Shown here: positions 57,833 to 64,000 of the stretch, piece by piece
How positions within the stretch are numbered: position 1 is the stretch's first letter
How the letters are laid out: every line of letters starts with the position of its first letter
The notes under the pieces: model-generated
What the model was told of the DNA's origin: nothing
The model's input: the letters and a program-made list of their open reading frames with translations, nothing else
Database searches by the model: none
Source: Synechococcus sp. CBW1107
GTDB lineage: Bacteria > Cyanobacteriota > Cyanobacteriia > PCC-6307 > Cyanobiaceae
Assembly: GCF_015841355.1 (NCBI RefSeq)
Contig: NZ_CP064908.1
Coordinates: 1,612,001 to 1,676,000, forward strand
Direction of reading: 5' to 3'
Length of the DNA stretch: 64,000 nucleotides
Made by a program: the position numbers and the translations under genes

Positions 57833-58600
57833 ATGCATCTGTCCGTCAACGGCGTCAGCAAAACCTTCGGCGAGGGCCGCCGCGCCAAGTTGGTGCTCGA
57901 CGACATCAGCTTTTCGATCGATTCCGGTGAATTCGTCGCCCTGGTGGGCAGCTCCGGTTCGGGCAAATCCACGGTGATGCGCCTGATCGCCGGCCTGGAG
58001 AGCCCCAGTGCCGGTGTGATCGCCCTGGACGGCCGTTCGGTGCGCGGGCCCGGCCCCGACCGGGGCATGGTGTTCCAGAAGTACAGCCTCTACCCCTGGA
58101 TGACCGCGGCCCAGAACGTGGCCTTCGGCATGACGCTGCAGGGATTGCCCAAGGCCCTGGTCCGGGAGCGCACGGGCTACTTCCTGGAGGTGGTCGGTCT
58201 GCAGGATGCCGCCCGGCGTCTGCCGCGGGAGCTCTCCGGCGGCATGCAGCAGCGGGTGGCGATAGCTCGCGCCCTGGCGGCCGATCCCAAGGTGGTGCTG
58301 CTGGATGAACCCTTCGGCGCCCTGGATCTGCAGATCCGCGAATCGATGCAGGAGTTTCTCTATCAGCTCTGGGAGCGCTCCGGGCTCACGGCTCTGCTGA
58401 TCACCCACGACCTCGAGGAGGCGTTGCTGCTGGCCAAGCGGGTGCACATCATGGCGCCGCGTCCGGGTCGCATCGTCAGGACGGTGGAGGCGGATCTGGA
58501 TCGTTCCAACCTGGCCCACCTGAGGGTGTCCGCTCCGTTTCTGGAGCTGCGGGAGGAACTGGTCAACACCCTGCGCACCCTTGATGGCGCCACCCTCTGA
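57833..58600 (+). CDS. ABC transporter ATP-binding protein, nitrate/sulfonate/taurine type
   Basis: 255 residues. Walker A VGSSGSGKSTVMRLIAG, signature LSGGMQQRVAIARAL, Walker B KVVLLDEPFGALD, and H-loop ALLITHDLEEALLL. Begins one base after the permease stop and completes the importer. Overlaps the Rieske oxygenase gene by 17 bases. Confidence 0.93.
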   Translation: MHLSVNGVSKTFGEGRRAKLVLDDISFSIDSGEFVALVGSSGSGKSTVMRLIAGLESPSAGVIALDGRSVRGPGPDRGMVFQKYSLYPWMTAAQNVAFGMTLQGLPKALVRERTGYFLEVVGLQDAARRLPRELSGGMQQRVAIARALAADPKVVLLDEPFGALDLQIRESMQEFLYQLWERSGLTALLITHDLEEALLLAKRVHIMAPRPGRIVRTVEADLDRSNLAHLRVSAPFLELREELVNTLRTLDGATL

Positions 58601-59708
58601 ACCGGCCGCCGTGGACGCGTCAGGCGATCAGTTCGGCCAGCGCCCCTTTCTGGAGGCGGAGCTCTATCGCTCCGCCCCGGTGGCCGAACGAGAGCGGCAG
58701 GTTTACGCCCCCCGTTTCTGGCATCCGGTGGCACCACTCTCCAGCCTGCCGGAAGGAACAGCCCTGGCTCTCGAGTTGCTGGATCGCCCCCTGCTGCTCA
58801 CCCATTCCCCCGGCGGTCCGCCGCGGGCGTTCCTCAACCGCTGCCCTCATCGCGGGGTGGCCCTGCTGCCCCCGGCACAGGCGGCCCAGCCCTGCCGACG
58901 TCTCATCTGTCCGTACCACGGCTGGACCTACGACCTCGGCGGCAGCCTGCGGGCCGCGGCCCGGGAAGCGGAGTTCGTGGATCCCTTCGCACGCGAGGAC
59001 TGGCCCCTGATCCAACTGGCCTGCGCGGTGCGCGGCTCGATGCTCTGGGTGGCGATCGGCCAGGATCCGCTGCCCCTCGAGCACCAGCTGGATCTGGTGG
59101 AGCAGGAGCTGGGCCCGGCCCTGGAGCGGCCAAGGGTGCTGCTGGCCAGCCTGGAGTCGGAACTGGCCTGCAACTGGAAGGTTGCCCACGACAACACCCT
59201 CGACGACTACCACGTGGCCATCGCGCACCCCAACACCCTGCACCGCCAGCAGGGGCCGGTGCGCCACTACCGGCATCGCTTCGCCGATCACGCCAACCTG
59301 CTGGCCACCCCGGTTGCCCTTCAGGGCAGCGCTGCTGATGCGGAGGCGCCGGAGTTCCTGACCTTCGGGGCTCCGCCCTGGATTCATCTGCTGGCCTGGC
59401 CCGATGGGCGCCTGGCCCTGATCAGTTTTCCTCCCCGTGATCCCGGCCACTGCCTCCTCCACGTGTGGCTGCTGGGTGATCCCGCCCAGAAGGCCCGGGG
59501 CGAAGCCTGGATCGAGGAACTGCGTGCGTTTCTGGAGGAGGACCGGGCCCTGGTGGAGTCGGCCCAGCGGGGCTACGCCAGCGGTCTGACGCCCGGCCCC
59601 GCCCATCGGCTGGAGCGGCGGATCCTGCACCAGCAGGCGCTCTATGCGCGGATCATGGGCCTGGAGCCGCCGACTCCGACTCCGTCTTCGTCTCCAGCTC
59701 GCGTCTGA
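58584..59708 (+). CDS. Rieske [2Fe-2S] non-heme iron oxygenase
   Basis: 374 residues. Rieske cluster ligands C87, H89, C109 and H112 (NRCPHRGVALL, CPYHGWTYDL). The mononuclear iron site is in NTLDDYHVAIAHPNTL, with D207/D208, H210 and H215. It resembles monooxygenases that act on chlorophyll derivatives, betaines or N-methyl compounds. Translation is coupled to the ABC ATPase, so it belongs to the guanidine operon. A role in freeing guanidine from substituted guanidines is inference. No reductase gene is seen nearby. Confidence 0.88.
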   Translation: MAPPSEPAAVDASGDQFGQRPFLEAELYRSAPVAERERQVYAPRFWHPVAPLSSLPEGTALALELLDRPLLLTHSPGGPPRAFLNRCPHRGVALLPPAQAAQPCRRLICPYHGWTYDLGGSLRAAAREAEFVDPFAREDWPLIQLACAVRGSMLWVAIGQDPLPLEHQLDLVEQELGPALERPRVLLASLESELACNWKVAHDNTLDDYHVAIAHPNTLHRQQGPVRHYRHRFADHANLLATPVALQGSAADAEAPEFLTFGAPPWIHLLAWPDGRLALISFPPRDPGHCLLHVWLLGDPAQKARGEAWIEELRAFLEEDRALVESAQRGYASGLTPGPAHRLERRILHQQALYARIMGLEPPTPTPSSSPARV

Positions 59709-60525
59709 GCCAGGCGGCCATGGCCGTGTTGATCTGCAGCAGATCGGCCACCGGCTGGTTCGTGAAGGGAAGGGTGGGCAGGTAGCCGTCGGGGCCGAAC
59801 TCCGGAGTGAGTGTGAAGCGCTCCATGCCGCGTGCTCGGGCCCGATCGAGAAACAGCTGCCAGCAGGCCCGATGCGCCACGAGGGCCTCGGTGTGTTCGG
59901 GTGCGAACGGGTGACTCACCTGGGGCCCCTGGGCATGCCCCACCCGGGCGTGGATGTGGTCCACCCGCTCAGCGATGGTCTGGATCGGCTCCAGGTCCGG
60001 TGTCATCAGCCGCTCGCAGGCCACGCACCAGTGGCTGAGGTCGGCGGTGAGCCGCAGATCCGGGTAGCGACTGATCCAGTCCTGAATGCGCCAGGGGTCC
60101 GCCAGGCTGCGTGAACGGTGGGTTTCGAACGTCACCGGTGCCGGGGCGGCGGCGGCCAGAACGAGCGCCCGGTCCCAGAACCAGTGCTGATCTGCACGGC
60201 TCCAGCTGTCGCTGCCGGTGATCACCGTGATCCGTAGTGGCTCGAGTCGGCGGCAGCGCTCCAGCTGACTGGCCAGGTGCTGCAGATGCTCGGCGGCTGT
60301 CATGGCGAGATCGGGCACGTAGCCGTTGCCTGTGACCAGCTCCACGATCAGCGCGAGCCCGGCGGCGCCCAGCTCGGCCACCACCGCGCCGGGATCAGCG
60401 CCAGCCAGGGCTGGATGGTCGAGATTCGCCTCGAGTCCATCAAAGCCGTGATGGCGGGCCCGCTGAATCGCCTCCTGCAGGCCACCCTGGAATCCCCAGA
60501 GGCTGTGCAGGATCAGGGCCTGCAT
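59653..60525 (-). CDS. TIM-barrel protein, sugar phosphate isomerase/epimerase-like
   Basis: 290 residues from the ATG at 60525 (a GTG at 60534 is possible). Xylose isomerase-like barrel: GFDGLEANLDHPAL, VTFETHRSRSLADP, LTADLSHWCVACERL and RVDHIHARVGHAQGPQV carry the Glu/Asp/His residues typical of the metal site. It is convergent with the Rieske gene and overlaps it by 56 bases. Substrate unknown. Confidence 0.82.
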   Translation of the reverse strand: MQALILHSLWGFQGGLQEAIQRARHHGFDGLEANLDHPALAGADPGAVVAELGAAGLALIVELVTGNGYVPDLAMTAAEHLQHLASQLERCRRLEPLRITVITGSDSWSRADQHWFWDRALVLAAAAPAPVTFETHRSRSLADPWRIQDWISRYPDLRLTADLSHWCVACERLMTPDLEPIQTIAERVDHIHARVGHAQGPQVSHPFAPEHTEALVAHRACWQLFLDRARARGMERFTLTPEFGPDGYLPTLPFTNQPVADLLQINTAMAAWLRRELETKTESESAAPGP

Positions 60526-60564
60526 GCCCTCCACGGCGTTCCATGCGGAGAGCTTGGAGCGGTC

Positions 60565-60762
60565 TCAGCGACCGCTGGTGTGGTCCGGTGCGGCCGGGGC
60601 ATCCTCCACATCCAGAAGGCTGGGCTGGATGCCGAGGTAGACCGCCTCGCGGAACAGGGCCTGGTGGGCCTTGGCATCGCCACGGGCCCTCGCTTCGGCC
60701 ATGCGCTGCCGCAGCGACAGCACGAGGGCCTGGTGGCGGGGATCCTGGGCGGTGGTGGCCAT
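60565..60762 (-). CDS. Small protein of unknown function
   Basis: 65 residues: RHQALVLSLRQRMAEARARGD and HQALFREAVYLGIQPSLLDVED. A helical, natural-looking sequence with no motif. It lies just upstream of the TIM-barrel gene on the same strand, so co-transcription is possible. Coding status is likely but not certain. Confidence 0.55.
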   Translation of the reverse strand: MATTAQDPRHQALVLSLRQRMAEARARGDAKAHQALFREAVYLGIQPSLLDVEDAPAAPDHTSGR

Positions 60763-60833
60763 GGCGATCAGCTCTGCACCGGTCTTGACCGGGCGTTCAG
60801 ACCCATCAGTTTACCGAGAGTTCGCCCAGGCCG

Positions 60834-62515
60834 ATGGAGCCCTTTGACCCCCCTGGAGACCCCGAGGCCTTCTGGAGCGTGCCGGTCGCCGTGCTGCCGG
60901 GCTGCTGCTGCGTCAGTTCACCAGCCCGATCATCCTGATCCTGGCGGCCGCGGCCCTGCTCTTGTTTCTGCTGGATTCCCCCACCGATGGCCTGATCATC
61001 CTGGTGATCGTGCTGATCAGCGGGCTGCTGGGGTTCTGGCAGGAGCGCGGCGCGGCCGGCGCGGTGGCGCGGATGCTTCAGACGGCCGCCACCACCATCG
61101 GGTGCTTGCTCACCGGAGCCGCCACCCAGTTCGCGGCCATCGCCGAGCGCCTGCGCCAGCGCAGCCCGGAAACGGATTTCGAGCGGGGTGTGCGCCGCTT
61201 CGGGGCGCTGCTGCTGGAGCTGACCCTGGTGCTGGTGATCACGATCTTCGCGGTCAACGTGATCCTGCAACGGCCGGTGCCATCGACCTCACGGCCTGGA
61301 CCAAGCTCGATGAGATCCCCTTTGATTTCAACCGCAAGCGCCTGAGCGTGCTGGCCCGCAGGGAGGGCGTCCCGGTGCTGATCACCAAGGGGGCCTTTCT
61401 CAAGGTGCGGGAGGTGTGTGACCGGGCGGAAACCGCTGCCGGCGCCGTTGTGCCGCTGGCGGCCGTGGAGGCGGACCTGCGCGAGCGGTATGCCGCCTGG
61501 AGCGCCGAGGGGTGTCGGGTGCCCCGCGCGGTGAGCCGCACCGACGTAACCGGCATGACCGTTCTGGGTCTGCTGGCACTCACGGATCCGCTCCGGCCCG
61601 GCGTGAAGGCCACCGTGGCCGAACTCGCGCGTCTCGGGGTGCGGCTGAAGATGATCACCGGCCACAATGCCCTGGTGGCGGCACGGGTGGGCCGTGAAGC
61701 CGGTCTGCGCAACCCGGAGGTGCTCACCGGCACCCAGATGCAGCAGCTCTCCGACAGTGCCCTGCCGGTGCGGGCCGAGCAGGTGGATGTGTTCGCCGAG
61801 ATCGAGCCCAGCCAGAAGGAGCGGCTGATCCATGCCCTGCGGCGCTCCGGCCACGTGGTGGGCTACCTGGGCGGTGGACGTGGCCCGGGAGGCGGCCGAC
61901 ATCGTGCTGCTGGATCCCGACCCGGCCGTGCTGCTGGCGGGCATCCGCGAGGGAAGGCGCACCTTCGCCAACCTGGTCTCGATGGCGGTGGCGTCCCTGG
62001 CCCTGCCCTTTCTGCCGCTGCTGCCCAAGCAGATCCTGCTCACCAATCTGCTCACCGATCTGCCGGAGATGACCATCGCCTCCGACCGGGTGGATCCTGA
62101 GTGGATCAGCAGCCCCCACCGCTGGAGAATCCCGTTCATCAAGCGGTTCATGGTCACCTTCGGTCTGGTGAGTTCTCTCTTCGACGTCCTCACCTTCCTG
62201 GTGCTGCTCCGGATCCTCCACGCCGACGCCGCCCAGTTCCGCAGCGGCTGGTTTCTGGAATCAGTGTTCTCGGCCGCCTCGATCGTGCTGGTGATCCGCA
62301 CCCGCGGTCCTCTGCTCCACAGTCGCCCTTCAAGGGCACTGGTGGCGGCCACGATCGCGGTGGGCATGCTCACCCTGCCCCTGCCCTGGACGCCGTTGGG
62401 GCGCCTGTTCGGGTTCGTGCCCCTGCCGCTGGAGTTTCTGCTGCTGATCCTGCTGGCCTACGTGGCCAGCGCCGAGCTGGCCAAGGGCTGGTTCCACCGG
62501 CGCTGGGCCGGCTGA
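60834..62515 (+). pseudogene. P-type ATPase (magnesium-transporter MgtA-like), decayed
   Basis: Recognisable pieces lie in order but in different frames. The start (DPEAFWSVPVAVL) is in one frame. TM1-2 (QFTSPIILILAAAALLLFLL, GLLGFWQERGA) and the end of the A domain (RSPETDFERGVRRFGALL) are in a second. The nucleotide/P domain (KLDEIPFDFNRKRLSVL, ALTDPLRPGVKATVAEL) is in a third, and the C-terminal membrane part (LPFLPLLPKQILLTNLLTDLPEMTIASDRVD) returns to the second. The A-domain core, the DKTGT phosphorylation site, the GDGxND hinge and an SANFGN-like stretch are missing. It cannot make a working pump. Confidence 0.85.
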
Positions 62516-62632
62516 GGCAGACAGGCTCCCAGGACCCCGCTCGGTAAGGTGACGGCAAGTTCATGCCGAGCGGCCGAACCGACCCGCAGGGGTGTCGCCA
62601 GGCCCCCGCTGCACCGTTCCAGGAGGAGGAGC

Positions 62633-63925
62633 ATGGGGCTGCGCAGCACCCTGCGATACGCCGTCCTGGCTCTCCTGCTTGTGGGCCTGATCGCCACCGG
62701 AGCCCTCTGGGCGCAACGCCAGGCACCTGTGGTCGTCACGGCGCTGATGCCGGCGCCGTTCGTGGAGGCCACCGTGCCGATCGTGGAGCGCTTCAACCGC
62801 AGCCATCCCGGCATCGTGCTGCGGGTGAACCGGGGCCCCTTCGAGACCGAGGCCATCTCCGATCTGGCGATCAGCAGCCTGCTGCTGGGGGACAGCCCCT
62901 ACGACCTGCTGCTGATGGACGTCACCTGGACGCCGAAGTATGCCGCCGCTGGCTGGCTCGCCCCCCTGGAGCCGCTGCTGGGGGACGACGCCCTCGCCGG
63001 GGTGGTGCCGGGGGCTCAGGAGGGCAACCGCTTCGATGGCCACCTCTGGCGGATCCCCCTGGTGGCCGACATGGGGCTGCTCTACTGGCGCACCGATCTG
63101 ATGGCGACGCCCCCGCGCACCCCCGACGAGCTGATGGCCACCGCCGGCGCACTGCAGCGGGCTGGCCGGGTGCGCTGGGGCTACGTCTGGCAGGGCCGCC
63201 AGTACGAGGGACTGAGCTGTGTCCTCCTGGAGGTGCTGCACGGCTTCGGCGGGACCTGGCTCTCCGCCTCGGGTGATCGAGTGGAGCTGGGCAGCCCGGC
63301 CGGGGTGGCCGCGGCCGCCTGGTTGCGCCAGCTGATCGTTCAGGGCATCACCCCTCGGGCGGTGGCCAATTTCGCCGAACCGGAGGCGCTGCAGAGCTTC
63401 GAGGCCGGCGATGCCGCCCTGATGCGCAACTGGCCTTACGCCTGGGCCGAGCTGCAGAAACCCGGCAGCCAGGTCAGGGGGAAGGTGGGCGTGACCACGA
63501 TGGTGGCCGCCCCCGGGGGGCGCCCAGCCGCCACCCAGGGCAGCTGGGGATTCTCACTGGTGAGCCAGAGCCCCCATCCCCGCGAGGCCGCACTGGTGAT
63601 CGCCGCCCTCACGGCGCCGGAGGTTCAGAAGGACCTGGCTCAGCGGCTGGGCTACACCCCCACGCTCTTGGCCCTGTTCGAGGACCCGGAGCTGGTGGCG
63701 GCGAACCCGGTGCTGCCGGAGCTGCGCCGGGCGCTGGAGGCCACGGTGCTGCGTCCGCTCAGCCCGCTCTATGCCCAGCTCAGTGACATCCTGCAGCGGC
63801 AGCTCAGCGAGGTGATCACCGGCGAGCGGGTGGCCGCCGAGGGCATGGAGCGGGCCCAGAGCCTCAGCAACCAGTTGCTGAGGGCCAGCGGCGTGGGGGT
63901 CAGCGGCGGGGCGGCGCGGTCATGA
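62633..63925 (+). CDS. Sugar ABC transporter substrate-binding protein
   Basis: 430 residues from an ATG preceded by AGGAGGAGG, a very strong ribosome site. An uncleaved-anchor or signal segment (LRYAVLALLLVGLIATGALWA) without a lipobox precedes an MalE/UgpB-type domain (FVEATVPIVERFNRSHPGIVLRV, YDLLLMDVTWTPKYAAAGWL, SYAW-like NWPYAWAELQ, TQGSWGFSLV). It probably supplies a sugar or glucosylglycerol-type importer. Overlaps the permease gene by four bases. Confidence 0.9.
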   Translation: MGLRSTLRYAVLALLLVGLIATGALWAQRQAPVVVTALMPAPFVEATVPIVERFNRSHPGIVLRVNRGPFETEAISDLAISSLLLGDSPYDLLLMDVTWTPKYAAAGWLAPLEPLLGDDALAGVVPGAQEGNRFDGHLWRIPLVADMGLLYWRTDLMATPPRTPDELMATAGALQRAGRVRWGYVWQGRQYEGLSCVLLEVLHGFGGTWLSASGDRVELGSPAGVAAAAWLRQLIVQGITPRAVANFAEPEALQSFEAGDAALMRNWPYAWAELQKPGSQVRGKVGVTTMVAAPGGRPAATQGSWGFSLVSQSPHPREAALVIAALTAPEVQKDLAQRLGYTPTLLALFEDPELVAANPVLPELRRALEATVLRPLSPLYAQLSDILQRQLSEVITGERVAAEGMERAQSLSNQLLRASGVGVSGGAARS

Positions 63926-64000
63926 CCCTTCTGCTCACGCTGCCCGCTCTGCTGCTGCTGGCGCTGGTCTTCGCCGTGCCCCTGCTGCGTTACGGCTGGC
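63922..64000 (+). CDS. ABC transporter permease, N-terminal fragment (runs off window)
   Basis: The first 26 residues (MTLLLTLPALLLLALVFAVPLLRYGW) form the first membrane segment of a MalF-type sugar permease. Its ATG overlaps the binding-protein stop (ATGA). The remainder lies beyond the window. Confidence 0.75.
   Translation, partial: MTLLLTLPALLLLALVFAVPLLRYGW

Noticed and set aside
60277-62100. A 607-codon open frame through the ATPase region
   Set aside because: Only its second half resembles protein (the P domain of the ATPase). The first half is the antisense of the TIM-barrel and small genes and a wrong frame of the membrane part, so it is not an intact gene.

Overview
The window looks like a contiguous stretch of chromosome from a GC-rich unicellular cyanobacterium of the Synechococcus/Cyanobium type. 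The reasons are cyanobacterial genes (NDH-1 subunit NdhS, an RpaB-like regulator next to lysS, a five-gene urea transporter), HIP1 palindromes (GGCGATCGCC at 2227-2236, 13503-13512 and 45347-45356), and gene families familiar from picocyanobacteria. GC content was judged by eye and the species cannot be named from this.

Layout. 1-4974: end of mreC, mreD, an orphan sugar-type lipoprotein, rpaB, lysS and a small conserved protein. 5011-8907 (minus): a compact ergothioneine operon (egtB, egtD, two associated proteins of unknown role, a YdcF-like protein), divergent from cysteine synthase. 9009-15516: cysteine synthase, a probable pseudokinase, queC, pabB/pabC and a lipoprotein. 15616-29582: nitrogen block with formamidase, an FmdB-type zinc ribbon, urtABCDE, ureEFG, ureD and ureABC, interrupted by an MFS transporter. 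29702-37708: the circularly permuted ATP-grasp / alpha-E / transglutaminase / DUF2126 set with a glycogen phosphorylase inside it. 37705-44576: galE, a dehydrogenase-SelD fusion, a mannose-1-phosphate guanylyltransferase, rimM, ndhS, rnc, RNase P RNA and tRNA-Arg(CCU). 44663-51858: two small conserved proteins, a second glycogen phosphorylase, a CPA2 antiporter, an alpha/beta hydrolase and an aldose epimerase. 52032-59708: a guanidine-I riboswitch and its operon. 59653-64000: a TIM-barrel protein, a small ORF, a ruined P-type ATPase, and a sugar ABC binding protein with the start of its permease.

The main theme is small nitrogenous compounds. The riboswitch precedes a Ni-dependent guanidine hydrolase (GdmH type) and its HypA/HypB-like helpers, then a type III glutamine-synthetase-like ligase, a complete ABC importer and a Rieske oxygenase. 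Guanidine hydrolysis gives urea and ammonia. Urease with its nickel chaperones and a high-affinity urea importer lie in the same window, so guanidine nitrogen could be recovered completely. NtcA-like sites precede urtA and, more weakly, the formamidase, ureD and guanidine operons.

The least understood parts are the ligase and Rieske oxygenase of the guanidine operon, the C-tract leader between riboswitch and start codon, the ATP-grasp/alpha-E/transglutaminase/DUF2126 system, and the two extra proteins of the ergothioneine operon.
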